A DNA stretch of 56,069 nucleotides from Prevotella sp. UBA7764 (GTDB lineage Bacteria > Bacteroidota > Bacteroidia > Bacteroidales > Bacteroidaceae): NCBI GenBank assembly GCA_002481295.1, contig DLDU01000002.1, forward strand, positions 1-56,069, given 5' to 3'. The notes beneath the pieces are model-generated. The model made no database searches, had not been told where the DNA came from, and was given only the letters and a program-made list of their open reading frames with translations. Each line of letters starts with the position of its first letter. Within the stretch, counting starts at the first letter, position 1. Made by a program: the position numbers and the translations under genes. This document shows, piece after piece, positions 17,590-25,473 of this stretch.

Positions 17590-18584
17590 TATAGCCAATT
17601 GTTTTCTTGATACCATTTCACGGTGAGCTGTACACCGCGATGGAGTTGATACTGGGGATGAAAGCCGAGCTCGTCGCAAGCGGGCTCTATGTCGCAGCGC
17701 CAGTTGCGTTGTCTGAGGATATTGTATTTATCATTGTTCAGGGCAGTGATATGTCCTGTGAGCCTGCCGTAGTACTCTCCGCACCAGGTGATGAGCCTCA
17801 GCACGGCGATTGGTGCCTTGATACGTATCCACCATGGACGTCCCATGGCCTGACGCAGCTCGTTGCTGAACGTGGAGCTCTGATAGACTTCTCCGTCAGA
17901 GAGGAAGTATTTCCGTCCCGACATGCCGTGGTCGAGAGCCAGGAAGACAGCCTGTACCACGTCCTTGACATATACGAAGGTGATGTCCTGCCGTTTGAAG
18001 CCTACCGCAAAGTCGACGTGCTGCTTGATGCTTTTGGCCATGAGGTAGTAGTCCTTTTCCCTTGGACCATACACGCCGGTGGGTCTGAGCACGATATAGT
18101 TGAATTCGTTGCCCACGCTGTCGAGGAATTTCTCAGCCATGAGCTTACTGCGTCCGTAGGCTGTGTTGGGTCGTGGCGTATCGTGCTCGGTGATGCTGTG
18201 ATAGGGTTGTTGTTCCCTGATGGCACCGAAGATGCTCAGACTGCTCATGTAGATGAAGCGTCGCATGGGCATGTGCAGTTCCAAGATGGCCTCCACAAGA
18301 TTGCGTGTTCCCTCGTAGTTCACGCGGAAGAAGTCGTCGGGATGCAGGCATTTGGTCACGCCGGCGGCATGCACGACATAGTCGAAATCATGTCCTCGGA
18401 GCTGCTCTACAAGTTTATCCTTGGAGTTGAAGTCCAGTTCGATGAAGTGGATGCGCGGGTCTTGCAGATAGGCACGTGAGCTGCTCTTGCGTATGGCGGC
18501 CCAAGTCTCGAAGCCTCGGCGGAGCGCTTCCTCTACGATAAAACTGCCAATGAAGCCACTGGCACCGGTGATGAGAATGTTCAT
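17589..18584 (-). CDS. NAD-dependent epimerase/dehydratase (extended SDR)
   Basis: A 331-residue extended short-chain dehydrogenase. The N-terminal Rossmann motif is TGASGFIGSF and the active-site Tyr/Lys pair is in TAYGRSK near residue 145. Members of this class act on nucleotide sugars or, in the 3-beta-HSD-like branch, on lipid or isoprenoid alcohols. The stop codon overlaps the start of the PAP2/Aur1-like gene, so the two products are probably made together and may act on the same lipid or glycolipid. The promoter is TTTTG (18634-18630), 21 bases, TATCTTTG (18608-18601). Confidence 0.85.
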   Translation of the reverse strand: MNILITGASGFIGSFIVEEALRRGFETWAAIRKSSSRAYLQDPRIHFIELDFNSKDKLVEQLRGHDFDYVVHAAGVTKCLHPDDFFRVNYEGTRNLVEAILELHMPMRRFIYMSSLSIFGAIREQQPYHSITEHDTPRPNTAYGRSKLMAEKFLDSVGNEFNYIVLRPTGVYGPREKDYYLMAKSIKQHVDFAVGFKRQDITFVYVKDVVQAVFLALDHGMSGRKYFLSDGEVYQSSTFSNELRQAMGRPWWIRIKAPIAVLRLITWCGEYYGRLTGHITALNNDKYNILRQRNWRCDIEPACDELGFHPQYQLHRGVQLTVKWYQENNWL

Positions 18585-18600
18585 AGTTTCTATTTGCTTA

Positions 18601-18634
18601 CAAAGATACTACATATTTCAGATTTTAAGCAAAA
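18601..18634 (-). promoter_or_regulatory. Promoter of the epimerase-PAP2 unit
   Basis: Minus-strand TTTTG at 18634-18630, 21-base spacer, TATCTTTG at 18608-18601. It diverges from rnr, whose best -7-like box on the plus strand is TTAATTTG at 18673-18680, one base off consensus. Confidence 0.8.
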
Positions 18635-18712
18635 TAATCCAAACGATATTAGGATTATTCAATTCTTTTTCGTTAATTTGCATGTCAAATTCATCTTTTA
18701 GAACATTAGCCT

Positions 18713-21067
18713 ATGGGAAAAGGTAAGAAAGCGGGTAAGCGCATCTCTAAGAAGCAGCTTGTCCAACAGTTGGAACAATTCTTCTCATCGCAACCAGGAA
18801 AGAAACTAACACTGAAAGACATATTCCGTGCGCTTCATCTCGACACGCACCCGTTGAAGATGCTTGCCATGGACATCATGGAAGAGATGGCGTGGGACGA
18901 CTTCATCACCAAGAAAGGTGAGAACGCTTATCTGCTCAACACCAAAGGACAGGTGCAGGAGGGTACCTTCATGCGCAAGGCCAACGGCAAGAACTCGTTC
19001 CTCGCCGACGGCAGCGACAAGCCGATCTTTGTGGCTGAGCGCAACTCCATGTCGGCACTCACGGGCGACCGTGTAAGGGTTTCGTTCATGGCTCGCCGCC
19101 AGAAACATATCAAGGAAGCACAAGTCATAGAGATTCTCAGCCGTGCCAAGGACACTTTTGTCGGCCGGTTGCGTGTGGACCGCGACATTGCCTTCTGCGT
19201 CACGCAAAACAGTACCTTCGTGCAGGACATCCTTATTCCTAAGAAGAAACTCAAGGGTGGAAAGAGCGACGACAAGGTGCTCGTGAAGATTGTCCAGTGG
19301 CCTGACGAGAACCATAAGAATCCGATTGGCGAAGTCGTCGACGTGCTGGGCAAGACCGGAGAGAACAATGCCGAGATGTGCTCCATTCTCGCACAGTACG
19401 GCCTGCCTTATAAGTATCCAAAGAACGTGGAGGACGCCGCGGAGAAAATCACGGGCGAGATCACACCCGAGGACGTTGCCGAGCGTGAGGACTTCCGCGA
19501 TACATGGACCTGTACCATTGACCCGGCTGATGCCAAAGACTTCGACGATGCTCTCTCCATCAAGAAACTCGACGAAGGACTCTATCAGGTGGGCGTGCAC
19601 ATTGCCGATGTCTCGCACTATGTCACCGAAGGCAGTATCATCGACCGTGAGGCCGTGAAGCGTGCTACGTCGGTCTATCTCGTCGACCGCACAATACCGA
19701 TGTTGCCCGAGCGCCTTTGCAACTTCGTCTGCTCGTTGCGTCCCAATGAGGACAAGCTGACGTTTAGTGTCATCTTTGATCTCGACGAGGATGCCAATGT
19801 CAAGCGCTCACGTATCGTCCACACGATCATCCGCTCCAACCGTCGCTATGCTTATGAGGAGGCACAGCAGGTGCTGGAGGACAACGGAGTCGTGGACGGA
19901 CAGGGACAGCCGGCTCCTGACGCGGGTGCGGCAGGCTATAAGGATGAGTACGGATGGGAGCTCTGTACCCTTGACCGACTGGCCAAGAAACTGCGTGAAA
20001 AGAGATTCAAGGACGGCTCTGTGAAGTTCGACACCGAGGAACTCCATTTCGACGTCGACGAGAAAGGCCATCCCACCCGTTGCTACTTCAAGCGGTCGAA
20101 GGATGCCAACAAGCTCATCGAGGAGTTCATGTTGCTGGCTAACCGCACGGTTGCCGAGAGTGTGGGCCGTGTGCCCAAGGGCAAGAAGGCCAAGGTATTC
20201 CCTTATCGTATCCACGACAACCCAGATCCGGAAAAGATGGAAACGCTCCGGCAGTTCATCGTCAAGTTTGGATATAAGGTCAAGACCGACGGCACACGCG
20301 GTGCCATGGCCAAGAGTATCAACAAGCTCATGGACGAATGTGAGGGCAAGCGCGAGCAGAAACTCGTGCAAAGCGTGGCTCTGCGTGCGATGATGAAGGC
20401 AAAGTACAGTGTGCACAACATCGGACACTTCGGACTGGGATTTGAGTATTACACTCACTTCACCTCGCCAATCCGCCGCTATCCCGACACGATGGTGCAC
20501 CGGTTGCTGACAAAATATCAGCAGGGCGGGCGCTCGGCCAACGAAAAACACTATGAGGAGCTCTGCGAGCACTGCTCCGATATGGAACAGATCGCACAGA
20601 ACGCTGAGCGTGATTCCATCAAGTACAAGATGGTGGAGTTCATGGGTGACCATATCGGCGAGGTGTACGACGCACATATCAGCGGCATCACCAGCTATGG
20701 CATCTACGCCGAGATAGACTCCAACCACTGCGAGGGCATGGTGCCCATGCGTGATCTTGATGATGACTACTACGACTTTGACGAGAAGAACTTCCTGCTC
20801 CGTGGTCGTCGCCACCATCATAAGTATCAGCTTGGCGACCCGATACGCATCCGTGTGGATCGTGCCAACATGGAGCGCCGTCAGCTTGACTTCGTCATCG
20901 CCAAGGACGGCGATGACGGCAAGACTGATGCGCCGTCAGCTTCAAGTCAGCATGACGACACGCGCGCAGCGATTTCCGATATGGGCAACATTGCCGCTGA
21001 GGCTGCCAAGAGCAAGGCCCGCCATCAGGGCAAAGGGCGTCGCGGAAGCGGAAAAAAGAAAAAGTAA
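18713..21067 (+). CDS. rnr: Ribonuclease R (RNase II family 3'-5' exoribonuclease)
   Basis: Degrades structured RNA from the 3' end. The 784-residue protein has a basic N-terminal helix-turn-helix region (KKAGKRISKKQLVQQLEQFF), cold-shock domains, and the RNB catalytic domain with DPADAKDFDDA at about residues 270-280 holding the metal-binding aspartates. A C-terminal S1 domain (AHISGITSYGIYAEI from about 652) is followed by a long basic, low-complexity tail (KARHQGKGRRGSGKKKK) suited to RNA binding. It is somewhat longer than many Bacteroidota homologues because of that tail. It is a single-gene unit with a strong terminator. Confidence 0.96.
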   Translation: MGKGKKAGKRISKKQLVQQLEQFFSSQPGKKLTLKDIFRALHLDTHPLKMLAMDIMEEMAWDDFITKKGENAYLLNTKGQVQEGTFMRKANGKNSFLADGSDKPIFVAERNSMSALTGDRVRVSFMARRQKHIKEAQVIEILSRAKDTFVGRLRVDRDIAFCVTQNSTFVQDILIPKKKLKGGKSDDKVLVKIVQWPDENHKNPIGEVVDVLGKTGENNAEMCSILAQYGLPYKYPKNVEDAAEKITGEITPEDVAEREDFRDTWTCTIDPADAKDFDDALSIKKLDEGLYQVGVHIADVSHYVTEGSIIDREAVKRATSVYLVDRTIPMLPERLCNFVCSLRPNEDKLTFSVIFDLDEDANVKRSRIVHTIIRSNRRYAYEEAQQVLEDNGVVDGQGQPAPDAGAAGYKDEYGWELCTLDRLAKKLREKRFKDGSVKFDTEELHFDVDEKGHPTRCYFKRSKDANKLIEEFMLLANRTVAESVGRVPKGKKAKVFPYRIHDNPDPEKMETLRQFIVKFGYKVKTDGTRGAMAKSINKLMDECEGKREQKLVQSVALRAMMKAKYSVHNIGHFGLGFEYYTHFTSPIRRYPDTMVHRLLTKYQQGGRSANEKHYEELCEHCSDMEQIAQNAERDSIKYKMVEFMGDHIGEVYDAHISGITSYGIYAEIDSNHCEGMVPMRDLDDDYYDFDEKNFLLRGRRHHHKYQLGDPIRIRVDRANMERRQLDFVIAKDGDDGKTDAPSASSQHDDTRAAISDMGNIAAEAAKSKARHQGKGRRGSGKKKK

Positions 21068-21073
21068 CACCAT

Positions 21074-21107
21074 AAAGGGACGGATCTTTCGGGGACCGTC
21101 CCTTTTT
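21074..21107 (+). terminator. rnr terminator
   Basis: A 10-bp stem (21074-21083 with 21096-21105) with T residues following (21103-21107). It begins seven bases after the rnr stop. Confidence 0.88.
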
Positions 21108-21169
21108 CTATAGCCATTCCGCAAGTGAGTCTTCTTTTGCAACTCTGTCCTTTTTTATCGAATAAATGC

Positions 21170-21200
21170 TTGCATATATGGGGGAAATGGCGTATATTTG
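21170..21200 (+). promoter_or_regulatory. Promoter of the AAA-ATPase/PD-(D/E)XK gene
   Basis: TTG at 21170-21172, 20-base spacer, TATATTTG at 21193-21200. The -7 box contains the TTG triplet at 21198, which rules that triplet out as a start codon and supports ATG 21228 or 21231. Confidence 0.75.
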
Positions 21201-21227
21201 CAGAAAAGACAAGTGCAAGTGAAAGAA

Positions 21228-22964
21228 ATGATGAGCAACGATTTCAAGCCTATACCTTACGGCATCTCTGACTTCAAGCAGGTGCGACAGGAAAACAAAT
21301 ATCTGGTGGATAAGACCATGTTCTTCGAGCGGATGGAACGGGCAGGCAACTTCCTGTTCCTCGTCCGCCCGCGCCGCTTTGGCAAGAGTCTGTTCCTGAA
21401 CATGCTTGAAGCCTACTACGACATCAACGAGAAGGACAACTTCCAGGAGTTGTTCAAGGGAATGTATGTGGCAGACCATCCGACGGAGTACCGCAACAGC
21501 TTCCAAGTGTTGCATCTCGACTTCTCGCGTGTGGGTAGTGATGTGGATCGCTTGCGAGAGAACTTCGACCTTTACATGGAGGTGCGCTGCGATAGCTTCG
21601 CAAAGGCCTACGCACGATTTTATCCTGATACCTTCGCAGATGAGTTGAAACAGATAAAGAGAGGGGAGCAAAAGCTTAACTTTATCAGTGACGCAGCCCA
21701 TGCAGCAGGCTATCCACTATACCTTATTGTTGACGAATACGACAACTTTACCAACAACGTATTGAATGTAAAGGGGCAAAAAGCTTACCATGACCTTACT
21801 CACGGCACGGGCTTCTACCGCGATGTGTTCAAGATCTTCAAGCCGATGTTCCACCGCATCATCATGCTCGGCGTCGCCCCCATCACCCTCGATGACTTGA
21901 CGAGCGGCTACAACATTGCGCTGAACATGACCATCGACTCGCGTTTCAACCAGATGCTCGGCTTCTCTGAGGAAGAGGTGCGACAGATGATTCGTTATTA
22001 CAAAGAGGTTGGTGCTATCAAGCCGGAAGTTACAGAGGACAGCATCATCGACGACATCAAACCGTGGTATGACAACTATTGCTTTGCAGAGGACAGCTTC
22101 GGTACTGAGCCCAGTATGTTCAACAGCGATATGGTCTGCTACTATATGAGTACACTTATCGATACTGGACACAAGCCAAAAGAGATGGTCGACCCGAATA
22201 CAAAGACCGATTATAAGAAGCTGCGCAACCTTATCGAGATTGGCAACATGACGGAGGAGCGTCGGCAAACCATTTACGACATCGTGCACACGGGTTACAC
22301 CTTTGCGATGATCAACAGCTACTTCCCTGCGGAGAGCATTACCGACGAGGACAACTTCGTCAGTTTGCTCTTCTACTATGGCATGCTCACCATTCGCGGC
22401 ACCTTAGGCGCTATGCTGAAGTTGGGCATTCCAAACAACAACGTGCGCAAACAATACTACAACTATCTGATACAGGCCTTCCAGCAAATTCACCCTATCG
22501 CGGTCTCGCAACTCAACGTTCCATTTTATCAGGCTGCTTTGGAGGGCAACTGGCGCCCGATGATGGACTATATCCTCAAGGCTTACCACGACACCACCGC
22601 CGTGCGACAGCTCATCGAAGGCGAGCGCAACCTGCAAGGCTTCATGAATGCGTTTCTCTCGCTTGCCCCTTATTACCTCGTTGCTCCCGAGATGGAATTC
22701 TCTCACGGCTATTGCGACTTCTTCCTGCTGCCCAACTACACGGTCTACCCGATGGTCGCCCACAGCTATATCTTAGAGTTGAAGTATCTCAAGACCGACG
22801 CTACCGACGCTGAGGCTGCCCAGCAGTGGACCGAGGCCGTCGCGCAGATCAAGACCTACGCCGCCGACCGTAAGTTGCAAACAATGCTCCACGGCACGAA
22901 GCTCCACCTCATCGTCGTGCAGATCAAAGGCTATGATGTCGTGAAGATGGAAGAAATAGGATAA
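21228..22964 (+). CDS. AAA-ATPase-like protein with C-terminal PD-(D/E)XK nuclease-like domain
   Basis: A 578-residue protein of the large Bacteroidota and Firmicutes family that pairs an AAA-ATPase-like domain with a PDDEXK_9-type domain. The N-terminal signature PYGISDFKQVRQENKYLVDKT is typical, and the nucleotide-binding loop is RPRRFGKSLF (about residues 47-56), with IVDEYD as a Walker B-like motif. The C-terminal nuclease-like part shows Asp in GYCDFFLL and Glu-Lys in ILELKYLK (about residue 516). The biological role is unknown; copies are often numerous and strain-variable, so mobile or defence functions are discussed but unproven. It has its own promoter, and the long gene-free region follows. 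Confidence 0.85.
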   Translation: MMSNDFKPIPYGISDFKQVRQENKYLVDKTMFFERMERAGNFLFLVRPRRFGKSLFLNMLEAYYDINEKDNFQELFKGMYVADHPTEYRNSFQVLHLDFSRVGSDVDRLRENFDLYMEVRCDSFAKAYARFYPDTFADELKQIKRGEQKLNFISDAAHAAGYPLYLIVDEYDNFTNNVLNVKGQKAYHDLTHGTGFYRDVFKIFKPMFHRIIMLGVAPITLDDLTSGYNIALNMTIDSRFNQMLGFSEEEVRQMIRYYKEVGAIKPEVTEDSIIDDIKPWYDNYCFAEDSFGTEPSMFNSDMVCYYMSTLIDTGHKPKEMVDPNTKTDYKKLRNLIEIGNMTEERRQTIYDIVHTGYTFAMINSYFPAESITDEDNFVSLLFYYGMLTIRGTLGAMLKLGIPNNNVRKQYYNYLIQAFQQIHPIAVSQLNVPFYQAALEGNWRPMMDYILKAYHDTTAVRQLIEGERNLQGFMNAFLSLAPYYLVAPEMEFSHGYCDFFLLPNYTVYPMVAHSYILELKYLKTDATDAEAAQQWTEAVAQIKTYAADRKLQTMLHGTKLHLIVVQIKGYDVVKMEEIG

Positions 22965-23086
22965 AGGTAGAAAAGTAAAAAGGTAATAGAGTAAAAAGAA
23001 ACATAAAAGGAAAGAAGTAAAAAAGAAACTTGTAGCCTTATGTTGGCTGCATCTTCTCATTGTTGTGTTTTCTGACAAAAAACAGG

Positions 23087-23317
23087 CTCTGAGAATCGAT
23101 TTTTTTTGAACGAAGACCTCCTTTGGGCTGATTTTTGCGAAAAATAGCGTACTTTTGTATCTATCAGATAATCAATGCGTTATGAATACGTGCGCTTTTT
23201 GTGACAATCAGAAAGGGCTTTTTCTCGAAAAATTCTCTAGAGAATTTTTGGTCAGAAAGGCGCTTTGACCTTGTCATCTCACCTTCCTGACCTTGTCATC
23301 ACGCCGAGATGACAGGG
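23087..23317 (+). repeat. Palindrome-bearing intergenic element, copy A
   Basis: Starts with CTCTGAGAATCGATT (23087-23101). A perfect 22-bp palindrome centred on CTCTAGAG follows at 23228-23249. Downstream are a TGACCTTGTCATC direct repeat (23266 and 23288) and a 12-pair stem (23269-23280 with 23306-23317). The same box, palindrome and spacing recur at 48698-48857, so this is a repeated element. A -7-like TACTTTTG lies inside at 23150-23157. It occupies the gap between the AAA-ATPase gene and cysS. Confidence 0.8.
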
Positions 23318-23588
23318 TTAAAGTGCCTTTTTGAGCCTAAGAAAAGCCAAAAATCAGATGGAGCCGTTTGCTTTTTTTGATTTTGAGAGGCTAAGCGTGA
23401 GATTTCGCTCTCTAGATTGCAAGAAAATGTTGAAGGTGTTTTGTAAAGAAATGACAGCGCAATACACTTGATGAGCAAGCGTGCTTCCTATGAGATAGAA
23501 GCGACTTCCTGTGATGAGAAAAGAGCCTTTTTTAGTGCTGAATCGAATTTGGACCAATTTGGACCAGTCTGTTTCCATTTTAATTTCG

Positions 23589-23690
23589 TAAGTTTGCAAT
23601 CGGAAACGGATGGTTTCCATAAAAAAGCAGTTGATTATATATTATCACCAAGAAAGGGACGGCTCTGTGAGCTTTAGCCCTTTCTTTTAT
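23589..23690 (+). ncRNA. Candidate small transcript with terminator
   Basis: A -7 box TAAGTTTG (23589-23596) is followed by a short hairpin (GGAAAC with GTTTCC, 23602-23618). A terminator-like stem, AAGAAAGGG (23650-23658) with CCCTTTCTT (23678-23686), has an inner GGCTC/GAGCT helix and a T-rich tail. The -33 element is poor, and the hairpin alone could be a terminator for upstream transcription. The predicted RNA would be about 85 bases. Confidence 0.3.
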
Positions 23691-23787
23691 TTTGTTTCGG
23701 CAGTTGTGTTCTTACCAAGGAGTGCCGCACCTGTGCATAACAGTTTTCAAGCTACCGGCTCTATCGTGCTATTCTTCTTTGCCATTA

Positions 23788-23818
23788 TTGTCTATTTCGA
23801 AATAAATCATTAACTTTG
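23788..23818 (+). promoter_or_regulatory. cysS promoter
   Basis: TTG at 23788-23790, 20-base spacer, TAACTTTG at 23811-23818, about 27 bases before the cysS ATG. Confidence 0.78.
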
Positions 23819-23845
23819 CATCTATAAAAAATAACGTTTGGGAAT

Positions 23846-25330
23846 ATGGAACAGAATTTATTGATTTATAATACGCTCACCCGCAGCAAGGAGCTCTTCA
23901 AGCCTTTGAACGCTCCCCACGTGGGTATGTATGTTTGCGGACCTACTGTCTATGGCGATCCACACTTGGGCCACGCCCGCCCGGCAATCACCTTTGACGT
24001 GCTCTTCCGCTATCTGAAGCATCTGGGCTACAAGGTTCGCTATGTGCGCAACATCACCGATGTGGGCCATCTCGAGCACGACGCCGACGAGGGCGACGAC
24101 AAGATCGAGAAGAAAGCACGGCTGGAGCAACTCGAGCCCATGGAGATCGCACAATACTATACCAACCGCTATCACAAGGCCATGGACGTGCTCAACGTGC
24201 TGCCGCCGTCGATCGAGCCACACGCAACGGGACATATCATCGAGCAGGAAGAACTTGTCAAGGAGATCATGAACAATGGTTTCGCCTACGAAAGCAATGG
24301 TTCTATCTACTTCGACGTGGAGAAATACGATCAGAAATACCACTACGGCATCCTCTCCGGACGCAATCTCACCGACATCAAGGACAACAGCCGCGAACTC
24401 AACGGAGTAGGGGAGAAGAAACACCAATACGATTTCGCCCTGTGGAAAAAGGCTACACCGGAGCATATCATGCGCTGGCCCAGTCCCTGGAGCCAGGGGT
24501 ATCCCGGTTGGCATTGCGAGTGCACGGCTATGGGACGCAAGTATCTCGGCAACCACTTCGACATCCATGGCGGTGGCATGGACTTGATCTTCCCGCATCA
24601 CGAGTGCGAGATCGCTCAGGCTGTAGCCTCCCAAGGCGATCAGATGGTGCACTACTGGATGCACAACAACATGATCACCATCAACGGACAGAAGATGGGT
24701 AAGAGTCTCGGAAACTTCATCACTCTCGAGCAGTTCTTCACCGGCAACCATCCCACACTGGAGCAGGCCTATTCGCCCATGACAATCCGCTTCTTCATCC
24801 TCTCGGCTCACTATCGCGGCACGGTAGACTTCTCCAACGAAGCACTCAAGGCCGCACAGAAAGGCTACGACCGTCTGATGAAGGGCATCAAGGACTTGGC
24901 CCGCGTGCAAGCTGCCAAGGGATCGCAACCCGAGGTGCAGAAGTTTGTCAAAGAGTTGCGCCAGCGCTGCTACGACGCCATGAACGACGACTTGCAGACA
25001 CCGCTGGTCATCAGCGCGCTCTTTGAGGCTTGCCATCTCGTCAACCAGCTTGTCGACCACAAGGCTAAGATCTCTGCCGACGATCTCAAGGAGCTCGGCG
25101 ACACCATGCGCCTCTTCACCTTCGACCTGTTGGGCTTGAAAGACGATGCCGCTGAGGGTAACGCCAGCCGCGAGAAGGCTTATGGCAAGGTCATGGAGAT
25201 GGTGCTGCGCCTGCGCCAGCAGGCCAAGGAGGCCAAAGACTGGGCTACCAGTGATCAGATCCGCGACGCACTCAACGATGCAGGCTTTGTCATCAACGAT
25301 ACCAAGGACGGAACGACCTGGTCGCTGTAA
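23846..25330 (+). CDS. cysS: Cysteinyl-tRNA synthetase
   Basis: Charges tRNA-Cys. The class I enzyme of 494 residues has the HIGH-type motif HLGHARP near residue 40 and the KMSKS-type motif KMGKS at residues 283-287. Zinc ligands are expected in the CGPTVYG, WHCEC and HHECEIAQ segments; all three are intact. The C-terminal helical anticodon-binding domain ends in DGTTWSL. Length fits the family. It is a single-gene unit between its own promoter and a very stable terminator. The 507-codon antisense open frame reflects its codon bias. Confidence 0.97.
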   Translation: MEQNLLIYNTLTRSKELFKPLNAPHVGMYVCGPTVYGDPHLGHARPAITFDVLFRYLKHLGYKVRYVRNITDVGHLEHDADEGDDKIEKKARLEQLEPMEIAQYYTNRYHKAMDVLNVLPPSIEPHATGHIIEQEELVKEIMNNGFAYESNGSIYFDVEKYDQKYHYGILSGRNLTDIKDNSRELNGVGEKKHQYDFALWKKATPEHIMRWPSPWSQGYPGWHCECTAMGRKYLGNHFDIHGGGMDLIFPHHECEIAQAVASQGDQMVHYWMHNNMITINGQKMGKSLGNFITLEQFFTGNHPTLEQAYSPMTIRFFILSAHYRGTVDFSNEALKAAQKGYDRLMKGIKDLARVQAAKGSQPEVQKFVKELRQRCYDAMNDDLQTPLVISALFEACHLVNQLVDHKAKISADDLKELGDTMRLFTFDLLGLKDDAAEGNASREKAYGKVMEMVLRLRQQAKEAKDWATSDQIRDALNDAGFVINDTKDGTTWSL

Positions 25331-25331
25331 A

Positions 25332-25432
25332 AGACAGAGTAAACATATTATAGACATAGTAACATAGTAAACACAAGTCACACTATATGTTTACTATGTT
25401 ACTATGTCTTTTTTATTTATGTTACTCTGTCT
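25332..25432 (+). terminator. Nested inverted repeats ending the cysS unit
   Basis: The inner stem is a perfect 22-bp pairing (25352-25373 with 25388-25409) followed by TTTTTT, a strong terminator. An outer pair of arms (25332-25347 with 25418-25432, one bulge) encloses it. Both arms contain related AGTAAACAT-like words. Confidence 0.88.
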
Positions 25433-25473
25433 AAAAGAAAATCATTATCTTTGTATCATAAAATCTACGGTAT

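Larger units (their letters stand above)
22965..23845. other. Gene-free region of 881 bases before cysS
   Basis: Purine-rich GTAAAAA repeats follow the ATPase stop (22970-23030). Then come repeat element copy A, an AT-rich stretch with a doubled ATTTGGACCA motif (23547 and 23557), the candidate small transcript, and the cysS promoter. No ORF longer than about 70 codons looks coding on either strand; the short frames lack family features and cross the palindromes. Confidence 0.7.

Noticed and set aside
21198..21200. TTG start codon for the AAA-ATPase gene
   Set aside because: These bases belong to the -7 promoter box TATATTTG, so they lie upstream of the transcript start.
23175..23266. Short ORFs inside repeat element A
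   Set aside because: They read through the palindrome and are not kept in copy B.
23858..25381. 507-codon open frame antisense to cysS
   Set aside because: cysS is complete with all its motifs in the sense frame; the antisense product has no recognisable domain and ends in the terminator hairpin.
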